64,000 nucleotides of DNA from a virus, in IMG/VR virus record IMGVR_UViG_3300029267_003532, positions 1 to 64,000 of that record; one strand, written 5' to 3'. A model generated the notes under the pieces. The model had not been told where the DNA came from. It did no database searches and saw only the letters and a program-made list of their open reading frames with translations. This document shows, piece by piece, positions 1 through 7,028 of this stretch (position 1 is the stretch's first letter; the number at the start of each line of letters is the position of its first letter). The position numbers were made by a program, and so were the translations under genes.

Positions 1-735
1 CTGGTACACGGCATCGATGCCCACCCCCGGGTACGTCGGCGTGCTCAGTCCCAGCTTGATCTTGAATCGGCTGTCTCCGAGCCGGTCGTAGATTAGCGGG
101 ATCGCCGCCGGGGGAATGCGATCCCACTCGTCAATGATCGCAATGTCCGCCGGAACCTGCGCCAACTGGGCAGCTTTGTCGGGCCGGCCCTGCGGGATGT
201 GCGTCCCTCGCAGGTAGAGCGCGCCGCGTTGAAACGTCTTGAGCCCAACGTTGTCCGTATCGCCGGCGGTCTCACGCAACCGGGGGCTGTGCGCGATCGC
301 TGGGTCTACGCGCGTGTGCGCAAAGTCGCCGGCGATCCCCGAGCCCGGAGGAAGCGCATAGAACACGTTCAGGCCAAACTCGTCGATGCCGTAGAAACCC
401 ACGTTCAGCGCGAACTCGGTCGCGCCTACCTGCGACGACTTGCGCAGGACGAACAGCGGCGCGACGCACGTGCCGGCGTAGGCTTCCAGTAGGACCGTTC
501 CTATGTCGTTGTAAAGGGGCACTAGCCACGGGTACTCGGCCAGGCTGAACGAGCTATACTCCCGCGTCCTTCTATTCTGTATGACCCGGTTCTGTTCTAC
601 CCACTGGAGGAATGTTCTCGTCGGCAGCCGAGTCGCTTGTCCCGGGGGTAAGATCAGCGCCGAGAGTTCGTCTTTCTCTTGCTCGGTCAAGTAAGGCCAC
701 AAGTCGCGCAAGTCGCTGCTCGTCGGTAAGATCAT
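1..735 (-). CDS. Terminase large subunit, N-terminal part (runs off left edge)
   Basis: DNA-packaging ATPase/nuclease. The frame is open to the window edge, so 245 residues are visible. RKSSQVGATE (residues 98-107) is a Walker A-like motif, IIDEWDRIPP (200-209) a Walker B, and STPT (231-234) fits the coupling motif III of large terminases. The nuclease domain lies outside. ATG at 735 was chosen because the protein from there is coherent (MILPTSSDLRDLWPYL); it lies 164 bases inside the small-subunit gene in another frame. A later start is possible, but conserved-looking sequence begins near residue 10. Confidence 0.85.
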   Translation of the reverse strand, partial: MILPTSSDLRDLWPYLTEQEKDELSALILPPGQATRLPTRTFLQWVEQNRVIQNRRTREYSSFSLAEYPWLVPLYNDIGTVLLEAYAGTCVAPLFVLRKSSQVGATEFALNVGFYGIDEFGLNVFYALPPGSGIAGDFAHTRVDPAIAHSPRLRETAGDTDNVGLKTFQRGALYLRGTHIPQGRPDKAAQLAQVPADIAIIDEWDRIPPAAIPLIYDRLGDSRFKIKLGLSTPTYPGVGIDAVYQ

Positions 736-1153
736 CGGAGATCACAATCTCGTGCTCTGGTCCAGTACCCTCATGACGGATGCGAGACGGTTGCTCGGTT
801 CCCAGCAACTTAGCCTCTTGCGCCACGCTGAGACGAATCTCTGTGTAGTCTTTCTCTCCCCAAGCTGCACGCCGAGCCTCGCGCAGTTCGGCCACCTGGC
901 GACCGCGTAGAGTTTCAGTGTCGTCAATGGCCTTTTCCCGCCATTGTTTTCGCAATGCCGTCAAGTCGCGGCTCAGCGTCGACTTATCGTATGGCTTGCC
1001 GTTAACCGGATTGACCAACCCTGCCCCGTGAGGCGATGGCAGAGGCAACCGTTCCTCGATCTCATGCAACGTGAGCCCACGAAGATACAATCGCGCGACC
1101 CACAGTCGTCGATATTCAATTCGCGCCTTGTCGCTTGTCGTCCAACGGGCCAC
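572..1153 (-). CDS. Terminase small subunit-like DNA-binding protein
   Basis: 193 residues. The N-terminal half looks like a helix-turn-helix DNA-recognition region (LYLRGLTLHEIEERL, then DKSTLSRDLTALRKQW). The middle RLSVAQEAKLLGTEQPSR is typical of small terminase or terminase-adjacent phage proteins, and a charged tail follows. In small terminases this part recognises the packaging site and recruits the ATPase. It lies directly upstream of the large subunit, whose start is embedded in this gene. The family call rests on position and general resemblance, so a generic HTH protein is possible. Confidence 0.65.
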   Translation of the reverse strand: MARWTTSDKARIEYRRLWVARLYLRGLTLHEIEERLPLPSPHGAGLVNPVNGKPYDKSTLSRDLTALRKQWREKAIDDTETLRGRQVAELREARRAAWGEKDYTEIRLSVAQEAKLLGTEQPSRIRHEGTGPEHEIVISDDLTDEQRLARLVALLDRARERRTLGADLTPGTSDSAADENIPPVGRTEPGHTE

Positions 1154-1207
1154 TATTGCACTCCATGCGATGCAATCTTAAATCTGCATCAAATTCGAAA
1201 CTGACCC

Positions 1208-1236
1208 TTGACTTCCGGCCAAACCAGAGCTATGAT
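1208..1236 (+). promoter_or_regulatory. Sigma-70-type promoter for the gene at 1286
   Basis: TTGACT (1208-1213), 17 bases, TATGAT (1231-1236). The 15 bases AAACTGACCCTTGAC around the -35 recur at the promoter at 18,116. Confidence 0.7.
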
Positions 1237-1285
1237 GCCGTCCGAAACAAACAATAACACGAATTGCACAATCGGAGACAGTACA

Positions 1286-1534
1286 ATGCAAATCGAACCA
1301 TTTAGCCCCGAATGGCACGTTCGCGAGCAAGCCTGGGCTGACGAATGCAACGCCAACTTTGAAGACGCCGCCGCACAACTAGTCACCCAAGGCTACACGC
1401 GCCACGATCACGATCGCCGGCACTACCCCTCGACCTTTCACAAGGACGGCGAAACCCAAGTTTTGGTCCGAGACCTAGGTTCCAGCAAATGGCGCGCGCG
1501 CACATACAGCGACAGCGAAATGCACTACCTATAG
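1286..1534 (+). CDS. Small acidic protein of unknown function
   Basis: 82 residues, starting at an ATG with GGAG seven bases upstream (1274-1277) and a good promoter further up. It is rich in Asp, Glu, His and Tyr (MQIEPFSPEWHVREQAWADE...), with no recognised motif. It stands alone on the plus strand between two minus-strand genes, and its stop overlaps the end of the convergent methyltransferase by six bases. A dedicated promoter for so small a gene suggests early or lysogenic expression. I do not recognise the family. Confidence 0.55.
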   Translation: MQIEPFSPEWHVREQAWADECNANFEDAAAQLVTQGYTRHDHDRRHYPSTFHKDGETQVLVRDLGSSKWRARTYSDSEMHYL

Positions 1535-2911
1535 GGCCAACTCGCCTTCGACCAGAACAGGCGCCAGACCGAGCCCAACGAGACGCTCCAGAATGACCGC
1601 GACATAGGCCGGTGAAATCTCCATCCCATAGACGAGCCGGCCTGTTTGCTCCCCGGCCACGTGCTGGCTTCCACTCCCCGAAAACGGCTCGTAGCACAGC
1701 TCGCCCATCTTGCAGTGCTGCTCCATCGGAACGGCGAACACCTCGACCGGTTTTGATGTCGGATGCAGTGTGGTTGTACCGGGCGAGATGGTCGGGATTT
1801 CCCACACACTACGTGGGTAATCGTCGGACACCCGAGACGGCTTTTTCCCCTTGACCCACCCGAAAAAGCACGGCTCGTGTTGCCACAGATACCATGATCG
1901 GGTCAACACAGGGCGATCCTTGACCCACACGATTTGTTGATGCACGAACGCGCCAAACTCGGTCCAGACGCCCTCCAGCATCGCCTGGTTGCGAGAAGCG
2001 TGCCAACAATACCAAGCTGCATTGGGCTCGATCGCGTGCTCAACCGCGCAACGGATGAAGCCGCGATATAACTCGCCGTCTGCGTCGCCTTCGTCCCATG
2101 TGATACCATAGGATTCTGACCAGTCCTTGTTCTTGTCCGGCTTGTTCCACTTGTGCGGGTGATTGTCGCCGGTATATCCGACCAGGTAGGGTGGGTCTGT
2201 GGCGAATAGGATCGCGCGCTCGCCGGCCATCAGTCGGGTAACGTCGTCGGGACTGGTGCTATCGCCGCACATGAGACGGTGACTTTTCCCGGGCACACGC
2301 TTGCTTGGAATCTCCCAAATCTGCCCAACTGCTGTTCCCCACTTTTCTTGGAGTTCGGCTGCTTGGTCGATTTGCGGGCCGGGATCCGGAAGCGGAGCCT
2401 CGCCGCCGGCGACCAGTGCACCCCACTCGTCGCCCAGGCTGACCGGCATCTCGCCAGCCTCGGCCAGCCCTCGCAGCACGTCATCGATACCCTCGTTCCA
2501 AAGGCTCATCATCTCGGTAAGGCCGAGGGGGCTGCCGCCCAGCGTCAGATTGTTGTGGTCGATGCCATAGGCTTGGGCGGCAGCCTCGGACGATGCGTCT
2601 ACGCCAAAGAGGACAGGCACGGCCCAGCGGCCGCCTTCAAGGACCTCGACACCACGCGGTGGAGGACTGCTGTCATCGCGCATCGCCGCCAGGGCCTGAA
2701 ATCGTCCGTTCCCTTCGACAATGCCACCCTGGCCGCCGTTTAGCGCTGGCTCGAATTTTGGCGGGTCTTTGAACCCGTGCCGTACGATCGATATGCTGAG
2801 CGCTTCGAGGTCGTGCTTTTTCGGATTCTCCTCCCAGAGCAACGCGATGTCCAGGGGCACGTATTCTAGTCGTAAGCGTTCGGTGTCAGTCAATGTGGTC
2901 TTGGCTCCCAA
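1529..2911 (-). CDS. ParB-like/DNA methyltransferase fusion
   Basis: 460 residues. Residues 1-80 resemble a ParB/sulfiredoxin fold (LRLEYVPLDIALLWEENPKK, then GIVEGNGRFQAL). After a linker comes a beta-class amino-MTase: DPPY (239-242) is the catalytic motif and EPFSGSGS (about 409-416) the SAM-binding motif I. Such phage enzymes usually methylate adenine-N6 or cytosine-N4, protecting DNA or marking packaging substrates. The start is TTG at 2911, because an in-frame stop lies just upstream. It overlaps the preceding gene by 22 bases, suggesting coupling. A dispersed 20-bp palindrome (2917-2936) sits at its start. Confidence 0.88.
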   Translation of the reverse strand: MGAKTTLTDTERLRLEYVPLDIALLWEENPKKHDLEALSISIVRHGFKDPPKFEPALNGGQGGIVEGNGRFQALAAMRDDSSPPPRGVEVLEGGRWAVPVLFGVDASSEAAAQAYGIDHNNLTLGGSPLGLTEMMSLWNEGIDDVLRGLAEAGEMPVSLGDEWGALVAGGEAPLPDPGPQIDQAAELQEKWGTAVGQIWEIPSKRVPGKSHRLMCGDSTSPDDVTRLMAGERAILFATDPPYLVGYTGDNHPHKWNKPDKNKDWSESYGITWDEGDADGELYRGFIRCAVEHAIEPNAAWYCWHASRNQAMLEGVWTEFGAFVHQQIVWVKDRPVLTRSWYLWQHEPCFFGWVKGKKPSRVSDDYPRSVWEIPTISPGTTTLHPTSKPVEVFAVPMEQHCKMGELCYEPFSGSGSQHVAGEQTGRLVYGMEISPAYVAVILERLVGLGLAPVLVEGELAL

Positions 2912-3312
2912 TTATGATTAGGATCATAATCTGAATGGTTCAGCTTGTACGCCCGCGCCATCGCCGATACATTGACCATCCGTTCGACCCGCGCACTCAA
3001 TCCTGGAAATGGGGCCAGGTGCGCCGGTATATCGGCCATAATCGGCGCGCAGCCCTCGGGTAGCTCCACACAATACCGGTCGAGCGGGCCAGCATCTCGC
3101 GCCCGCGCCATCAGCGACCACGGCGTGCCAGCGGCATCCACGCCGGCGAGATAGACCAGATCCCCGCACTGCGCTTCGCCCGACTCGTAAGCCGAAACAG
3201 GCTGCGCGACCCACGGCTCCATCTCAGACAAATCGTAGACCCCGCCGCAGTACAACGGCTGGCCGACGTATAACCCGGCATAGATTGTGGCGACCGCGAG
3301 CAAGAGATCCAT
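2890..3312 (-). CDS. Small secreted or membrane-anchored protein, unknown
   Basis: About 140 residues. An N-terminal hydrophobic segment (MDLLLAVATIYAGLYV) looks like a signal anchor, followed by a compact domain with three or four Cys (YCGGVYDL, CGDLVYLAG, YCVEL, GCAPI) and ARARDAGPLDRYC. That pattern recalls double-psi beta-barrel (RlpA-like) cell-wall proteins, a weak resemblance. It lies in the lysis-type block after the two-TM protein. The alternative start is GTG at 3321, three codons upstream; neither has a strong ribosome site. Confidence 0.6.
   Translation of the reverse strand: MDLLLAVATIYAGLYVGQPLYCGGVYDLSEMEPWVAQPVSAYESGEAQCGDLVYLAGVDAAGTPWSLMARARDAGPLDRYCVELPEGCAPIMADIPAHLAPFPGLSARVERMVNVSAMARAYKLNHSDYDPNHNWEPRPH
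2917..2936 (+). promoter_or_regulatory. Dispersed 20-bp palindrome, site S1
   Basis: ATTAGGAT-CATA-ATCTGAAT at the start of the ParB-methyltransferase gene. An extra ATTATGAT half-site immediately upstream (2911-2918) makes an inverted pair. Confidence 0.6.
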
Positions 3313-3330
3313 AATCCACACAAAACGAAT

Positions 3331-3358
3331 CTAGCCCGGTTCCACCGAACCAGGCTAG
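3331..3358 (-). terminator. Hairpin terminator after the two-TM protein
   Basis: CTAGCC and GGTTC arms pair with GAACC and GGCTAG around a CACC loop. On the minus strand a T-rich tract (ATTCGTTTTG) follows, as in an intrinsic terminator. Confidence 0.6.
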
Positions 3359-3367
3359 ACACGTTCC

Positions 3368-3883
3368 CTACACCCGATTGAGCCCCCGCGCCACACTCGC
3401 AGAGACCTGGCCCTGCACGCCGACGATCTGTCGCCAGCGATCAACGACAAACTTGACGAATACCTCCTCGGGGACAATCGCCAACGGCGTGTCGGCGATG
3501 AACTCCCGATAGACCTGTCGGGCTGCGTCCTCGACCTGCGACTGAGGAAGCTCTCTGAGCCGGTTGCCGGTCTCTTCCTTCAGCGCATCGAGGACCCATC
3601 CGACGAATTCCAGTATCTGATCGAGCAGCTCTTCGTCTGTATCCCCTCGACGCTTCAGCCACATACGGAATGCCCAGGTTACGATGGCGAGGACGATCAC
3701 TGCGATCAGTAAAATCCAGACCCACGACGCGGACGGGTCGAGCCCCAGCGCGTGTGCACCGGGTTGGGTTTGGCCCAGCGCCAAGGTGCCGCCGATACCG
3801 CTGAGGATAGTGAGAATGAAAGAGAGGACTTCGATCAGAATAGACAACCACTGTGGACGGGAACCGGAGTCAAAGGTATGCAT
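3368..3883 (-). CDS. Two-TM membrane protein, holin-like
   Basis: 171 residues. Two membrane segments (about 13-37 and 52-73) are followed by a charged cytoplasmic region. Size and topology fit a class II-like holin or another lysis/membrane protein, and it is the first gene after the late-type promoter at 3966. AGGAG lies six bases before ATG (3883). An 11-bp palindrome (3911-3937) lies between promoter and gene. The holin call is inferred from topology and position only; no endolysin gene is adjacent. Confidence 0.55.
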   Translation of the reverse strand: MHTFDSGSRPQWLSILIEVLSFILTILSGIGGTLALGQTQPGAHALGLDPSASWVWILLIAVIVLAIVTWAFRMWLKRRGDTDEELLDQILEFVGWVLDALKEETGNRLRELPQSQVEDAARQVYREFIADTPLAIVPEEVFVKFVVDRWRQIVGVQGQVSASVARGLNRV

Positions 3884-3910
3884 GCTGTCTCCTCGTATCC
3901 CCCCACCAAG

Positions 3911-3937
3911 TAAAGCTGACAGAAAATGTCAGCTTTA
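3911..3937. promoter_or_regulatory. 11-bp inverted repeat at a late transcription start
   Basis: TAAAGCTGACA and its complement around GAAAA, immediately downstream of the -10 of the minus-strand promoter at 3966. Position suits an operator or a 5' hairpin. Confidence 0.5.
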
Positions 3938-3988
3938 TTATACCAAAAGGTATAGTCTCAAGTCAAGGGGAAATAGAACGGATTTTCT
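3937..3988 (-). promoter_or_regulatory. Late-type promoter P3966 with upstream box and spacer operator
   Basis: Read on the minus strand: box AGAAAATCCGTTCT (3975-3988), 8 bases, TTGACT (3961-3966), 18 bases, TATAAT (3937-3942). The spacer contains the palindrome TATACC-N4-GGTATA (3939-3954). The same arrangement occurs at 4119 and 63148. It drives the two-TM protein and the genes to its left. Confidence 0.75.
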
Positions 3989-4017
3989 AATCCGGGAAGG
4001 AAATCGAGGGGAAAAAC

Positions 4018-4084
4018 AAAGCGCCCTCGACTGGGGGGGGAGGCCGAGGGCGCTGTCCTTGCCGCCTTGCATGGGGTTCGGACA
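4018..4084 (-). ncRNA. Possible short RNA from promoter P4119
   Basis: P4119 should start transcription near 4083. The first feature downstream is a strong hairpin (4020-4054) followed on the minus strand by TTTGTTTTT, so most transcripts would be about 65 bases. No ORF fits inside. It could be a regulatory RNA or a leader awaiting antitermination. Confidence 0.4.
4020..4054 (-). terminator. Intrinsic terminator
   Basis: AGCGCCCTCG pairs with CGAGGGCGCT around a G-rich loop (GGGGGGGAGG). On the minus strand TTTGTTTTT follows directly. Confidence 0.7.
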
Positions 4085-4089
4085 AGCTC

Positions 4090-4141
4090 AGTATAGCACA
4101 AACGTTCTGCGAAAGTCAAGGCGGATTAGAACGGATTTTCT
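4090..4141 (-). promoter_or_regulatory. Late-type promoter P4119
   Basis: Minus strand: box AGAAAATCCGTTCT (4128-4141), 8 bases, TTGACT (4114-4119), 18 bases, TATACT (4090-4095). Its box is identical to that of P3966, but the spacer operator differs. Confidence 0.72.
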
Positions 4142-4211
4142 AGTTTGGGCGGTTCTGAGTAGGAGGGTTAGTAACGAAAGATCACTCTCCTCGGGCAGTC
4201 TATTTCGTGAT

Positions 4212-4240
4212 TTGACACGGGGCTGTTTCAACGATATACT
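4212..4240 (+). promoter_or_regulatory. Sigma-70-type promoter for the excisionase-like gene
   Basis: TTGACA (4212-4217), 17 bases, TATACT (4235-4240), 42 bases upstream of the ATG at 4283. Confidence 0.75.
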
Positions 4241-4282
4241 GTGTCTAATGTGTCTTATATGCCTACCTATGGGGTACAGTAA

Positions 4283-4486
4283 ATGTCAAGCATCCTTACT
4301 GCAGGAGAAGCTGCGAAACGGCTAGGTGTTACGCAACGAACCATAGCGCGGTGGATCAAAAAGGGACGGTTTCCAAACGCCTACAAGCTGGATCCCACCG
4401 AACGAACATCTCCCTACCGTATTCCCGTGACCGACATCGTCGCATTCGAGGAGACGCGAAGGACCAGCATCGCCGTAACCGGCTAG
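4283..4486 (+). CDS. Excisionase-like / MerR-type helix-turn-helix protein
   Basis: 67 residues. A single winged-helix DNA-binding domain (TAGEAAKRLGVTQRTIARWIKKGRFPNA, residues 5-32, split by the recognition helix) with a wing YRIPVTDIVAF is typical of Xis and MerR-like helper proteins. It has its own promoter, converges on the integrase and lies next to the attachment site, so a directionality factor for integration/excision is the natural inference. A transcription regulator is the alternative. Confidence 0.75.
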   Translation: MSSILTAGEAAKRLGVTQRTIARWIKKGRFPNAYKLDPTERTSPYRIPVTDIVAFEETRRTSIAVTG

Positions 4487-4501
4487 TCTCTCCCAAAAAG
4501 A

Positions 4502-4533
4502 AAGGTCACCAGTGCGATAACACTGATGACCTT
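4502..4533 (-). terminator. Intrinsic terminator beyond attP
   Basis: AAGGTCA(C)CAGTG pairs with CACTG(A)TGACCTT around CGATAA. On the minus strand CTTTCTTTTT follows. It lies downstream of the integrase and the tRNA 3' half. A similar hairpin occurs at 17,667-17,692. Confidence 0.7.
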
Positions 4534-4615
4534 AACGCTAGACGCCCAATCTCTCACCCAGAGATATTGCACCTTAACAATTGAATTGTGAAGGCTCTTT
4601 GTTGCGTCTTCGCTG

Positions 4616-4657
4616 TGAGCCACATAGGACTCGAACCTATAACCCGCTGATTAAGAG
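4616..4657 (-). other. Putative attP core: 3' half of tRNA-Lys (CTT)
   Basis: On the minus strand these 42 bases read from anticodon loop CTCTTAA through the 3' anticodon strand TCAGC, variable loop, T-arm (ATAGG-TTCGAGT-CCTAT), acceptor strand GTGGCTC and discriminator A. CCA is not encoded. On the 5' side the sequence does not pair with TCAGC, so there is no complete tRNA. This is what a phage att site looks like when attB is a tRNA 3' end with crossover at the anticodon loop. It lies 63 bases from the integrase stop. Confidence 0.75.
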
Positions 4658-4720
4658 CAACCAGGTGACGTGGTGATACGTATCAACGGGTCATAGCATC
4701 CGACAACTGTCGTACCGGAC

Positions 4721-5581
4721 TCAACTCGAAATGCCGATCCCAAACCTCATCATTCCGAGGATCAGCCGCAGCGTCTGCAGATCCCCGCCCTTACTCACAT
4801 ACAAGCGGGCAAACGTATGTCGCCAAATGTGGCACATCCGTGGCTTACACGCCACGCCGGCCAGCGCCGCCCGTCGGCGCAAAAGCTGATTGAGCCCATT
4901 CGGCGTCAGCCCTCGGCATGTCAACGTCGCCCGGCCACCCACGGCGACAAACACCGTATCGGCGGCCTCGGGGCGAACCTCCAGCCAGGCCGAGAGAACG
5001 TTCGCCGTCTCTGTCCAAAACGGCACCGTGCGATCGGCGTGCGACTTGGAGCCAGCCGCTCGGACTACCACCAGGCCGCGATCCTCGCCGAGATGAACGT
5101 CTCCTGGCTCCAGGCGCACCAGCTCGCCGGCGCGCAGACCCGTATCGAGCAGCAGCATCATGATCGCCCGATCGCGGAGACCGACTGGACTGTCGTTGCA
5201 CGTGTCCAGCAGCGCCTGGACCTCGTCCAGCGACCACGTCTCGGGCAACTGTCGGTCCGGCTTGATCCGGGGCCGGCCAGCCATCGGGTCAACGTCGAGC
5301 CAGCGCTCAGCAACGCAGAATCGAGTAAACGCGCGGATCGCGCGATCATACGCGGCCACCGTGCCGGAGCGAATCTCAGAGCGCTCGACCCGGGCCTGCA
5401 AGTGCGCGAAAAACACTCGCAGGCTGGAACGAGTCAGGCTCGACACGTCACCGGCGCCCTGTTTCTCCAGGAACGCGATCAGGCTGCCGAGTTGCGTCTC
5501 GTAGAACCGGATCGTCGCCGGCCGTCGACCATACGATCGGCGGTCCAATATAAACTCTGTCAGTGCGGCCTGAAGCTCCAT
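4721..5581 (-). CDS. Tyrosine integrase with frameshifted C-terminus
   Basis: 286 residues from ATG 5581 (GGAG six bases upstream). It has a SAM-like core-binding N-terminus and a catalytic domain with TGLRAGEL (Arg I), a beta-hairpin Lys region and HIWRHTFA (His-x-x-Arg). After LRLILG the reading continues as MMRFGIGISS and stops, with no LGH motif or catalytic Tyr. One extra base after this glycine would restore LGH and open the frame to about 4683 (HDEVWDRHFELSP), yet even there a Phe lies about where Tyr is expected. Either a pseudogene, an inactive relative or a sequencing error. It should recombine at the adjacent tRNA-Lys site. Confidence 0.85.
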   Translation of the reverse strand: MELQAALTEFILDRRSYGRRPATIRFYETQLGSLIAFLEKQGAGDVSSLTRSSLRVFFAHLQARVERSEIRSGTVAAYDRAIRAFTRFCVAERWLDVDPMAGRPRIKPDRQLPETWSLDEVQALLDTCNDSPVGLRDRAIMMLLLDTGLRAGELVRLEPGDVHLGEDRGLVVVRAAGSKSHADRTVPFWTETANVLSAWLEVRPEAADTVFVAVGGRATLTCRGLTPNGLNQLLRRRAALAGVACKPRMCHIWRHTFARLYVSKGGDLQTLRLILGMMRFGIGISS

Positions 5582-5621
5582 AGGGTTCTCCAATGGAATC
5601 AAGCCGCCTTGCAGTAGGGCA

Positions 5622-5663
5622 GGCGCGGCGGGGTACGCTTCCCAGGGCAACCCCCGTCGCGCC
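5622..5663. terminator. Hairpin with shared loop, between divergent genes
   Basis: A GC-rich 12-13 bp stem (GGCGCG...CGCGCC) closes the loop ACGCTTCCCAGGGCA. The same loop sits on a different stem at 6909-6943. It lies upstream of the integrase and before the gene at 5719; no T-tract, so its role is uncertain. Confidence 0.45.
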
Positions 5664-5718
5664 AACCATCTTATCATAGATCCAGATCAGGCGCAAACGC
5701 CACACGAAAGGAACGACC

Positions 5719-5910
5719 GTGGAAGACGAAGCCGAGTATGTAACCGAGGAAGACCCCGTTGAAGCAGCGCTCAAGCAACTTGGGATCGAAAGCGGGGCCT
5801 ATGCCGACAAGTTGCGCATCCTAGCCGAAAAACACTACAGATCCATAGCAAACGAACTGAGGTGGATCATCGACCAGGTCTACGGCGAGCAAATCATCGC
5901 CGAGGGCTAG
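5719..5910 (+). CDS. Small acidic helical protein, unknown
   Basis: 63 residues starting at GTG with AAAGGA seven bases upstream. The composition is acidic and helical (DEAEYVTEEDPVEAALKQLG, then YRSIANELRWIIDQVYGEQ), with no recognised motif. It lies between integrase and repressor in the lysogeny region, on the strand opposite both. A small regulatory or host-interaction protein is possible; the family is not recognised. Confidence 0.55.
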   Translation: MEDEAEYVTEEDPVEAALKQLGIESGAYADKLRILAEKHYRSIANELRWIIDQVYGEQIIAEG

Positions 5911-6057
5911 CCTTACCCGATCACCCGGCACCCAACGCGCGGCGCGGGGCGTACCATTGCCCAGCGCCGCCGGCGCCCCCGAAACCAACGACGCGAAACT
6001 ACGAGCCCGCACGCATACACTCGACCAACTAGCACCGACCACAGGGGGAAATACCGG

Positions 6058-6585
6058 CTAATCTGAATCCACCGACAGCGATCCATCCTCGCTCCTCTCC
6101 CCCTCGTCGCCGCGCAGCCGGCGCATCAGATCAAATACTCGAGCCTGATCTTCCGGCGACAACTGGTCCAGATCCTCGACCATGCTGTACGCCAACTGTT
6201 CTTTGAGCGTGCGCGGCCCAGGTTCGCCGTCCACTTCGTCAGGATACTGTGGCCCCACCTTGGCAGCTAGGCTCTGAACAGTGGACACAATCGCATCTTG
6301 AACGGGGCCTGCTAAACGGCGAAACCACGTCAACAGATTTCGTTCTTTTTCCTCCACTGACGGCATTGAGGGCAGCGGGGGCAGCAATCCAGCGCGGCGC
6401 ATCACCGCATCAGGAGGCAAGTCGAGCGCTTTCGCGATATTGGAGCAGAAATCAAAACTGACCTCGCGCTGACCACCCAGGATCATATAGACGGTAGACT
6501 CACTTATGTCGGCCCGGCGTGCCAACTCGCGCCGAGTCCAACCCCGTTTTCCTAGTTCGGCCAACAGCCAGTTGTTGAAATCCAT
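6058..6585 (-). CDS. CI-like XRE family repressor
   Basis: 175 residues. Residues 1-60 form a Cro/CI helix-turn-helix (RRELARRADISESTVYMILG). A helical middle and an acidic tail follow, with no Ser/Lys peptidase domain, so it is not a self-cleaving LexA-type repressor. It diverges from an RHH gene across a short region holding a consensus promoter and a perfect TGTGAGA-N3-TCTCACA palindrome. This is the arrangement of a lysogeny switch, so it is the best candidate for the main phage repressor and possibly for the dispersed palindromes. Confidence 0.8.
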   Translation of the reverse strand: MDFNNWLLAELGKRGWTRRELARRADISESTVYMILGGQREVSFDFCSNIAKALDLPPDAVMRRAGLLPPLPSMPSVEEKERNLLTWFRRLAGPVQDAIVSTVQSLAAKVGPQYPDEVDGEPGPRTLKEQLAYSMVEDLDQLSPEDQARVFDLMRRLRGDEGERSEDGSLSVDSD

Positions 6586-6608
6586 ACATCACCGTCTATA
6601 TTTCACGC

Positions 6609-6637
6609 TTGACACATCTTTTTTTGTGTGATATAAT
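6609..6637 (+). promoter_or_regulatory. Consensus sigma-70 promoter of the lysogeny switch
   Basis: TTGACA (6609-6614), 17 bases, TATAAT (6632-6637), a perfect consensus match. It drives the RHH gene at 6681 away from the repressor. Confidence 0.85.
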
Positions 6638-6646
6638 CATCTTTAG

Positions 6647-6663
6647 TGTGAGACATTCTCACA
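6647..6663. promoter_or_regulatory. Operator-like palindrome
   Basis: TGTGAGA-CAT-TCTCACA lies just downstream of the -10 at 6632-6637, around the transcription start. It is suited to repression by the CI-like or RHH protein. Confidence 0.65.
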
Positions 6664-6680
6664 AGACAGGAGAGGCAAGA

Positions 6681-6899
6681 ATGTCACAAGTCGAGCCCGA
6701 CAACATCAAGCCAAGATCCACCATTATACTGCAACCCATTGATCGCGACATTGCAGCCACTTTGATGAGTCGCTATGGTACAAATCTGTCTGCGACAATT
6801 CGAATGGCTTTACGCGACAAGGCTCGGGCGCTTGGACTACAAATTCCCGGACTACAGATCGACCCGCAATCCGCGCCACCTAGCGTCGCCTTGCGATAA
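6681..6899 (+). CDS. Ribbon-helix-helix DNA-binding protein
   Basis: 72 residues from ATG 6681 (AGGAGA eight bases upstream). STIILQPIDRD forms the ribbon, and IAATLMSRYGTNLSATIRMA the two helices of a CopG/Arc-type fold; the C-terminus is Pro-rich. It is divergent from the CI-like repressor and driven by the strongest promoter of the window, hence a plausible Cro/antirepressor counterpart. An inverted repeat with 17-base loop follows the stop. Confidence 0.65.
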   Translation: MSQVEPDNIKPRSTIILQPIDRDIAATLMSRYGTNLSATIRMALRDKARALGLQIPGLQIDPQSAPPSVALR

Positions 6900-6908
6900 G
6901 GGCACGCG

Positions 6909-6943
6909 GGAGAGAGTACGCTTCCCAGGGCAGAACTCTCTCC
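6909..6943 (+). terminator. Hairpin after the RHH gene
   Basis: GGAGAGAGT pairs with ACTCTCTCC around the loop ACGCTTCCCAGGGCAGA, the same loop as at 5635-5649. There is no clear T-tract, so termination is only probable. Confidence 0.45.
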
Positions 6944-7008
6944 TCTGCTCGCTCCCTAGTATATCACAACTGTAAAGATTTTGTCCACTCTAGTGTAGAG
7001 ACAGGGGG

Positions 7009-7028
7009 ATTCAAATTATGATCACAAC
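7009..7028 (-). promoter_or_regulatory. Dispersed 20-bp palindrome, site S2
   Basis: Minus strand GTTGTGAT-CATA-ATTTGAAT. It covers the ATG of the ParM-like gene and is the only copy in reverse orientation. Confidence 0.55.

Noticed and set aside
1178-1386. Minus-strand small ORFs over the gene at 1286
   Set aside because: The plus-strand gene has a consensus promoter and ribosome site; the antisense frames do not.
4616-4690. Complete tRNA-Lys gene on the minus strand
   Set aside because: The T-arm, acceptor 3' strand and anticodon loop are good, but the 5' half does not pair with the anticodon stem and no D-arm is present. Better explained as attP identity.
5582-5677. N-terminal extension of the integrase
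   Set aside because: It contains the GC-rich hairpin 5622-5663 and has no homology-like sequence; ATG 5581 with GGAG is the normal start.
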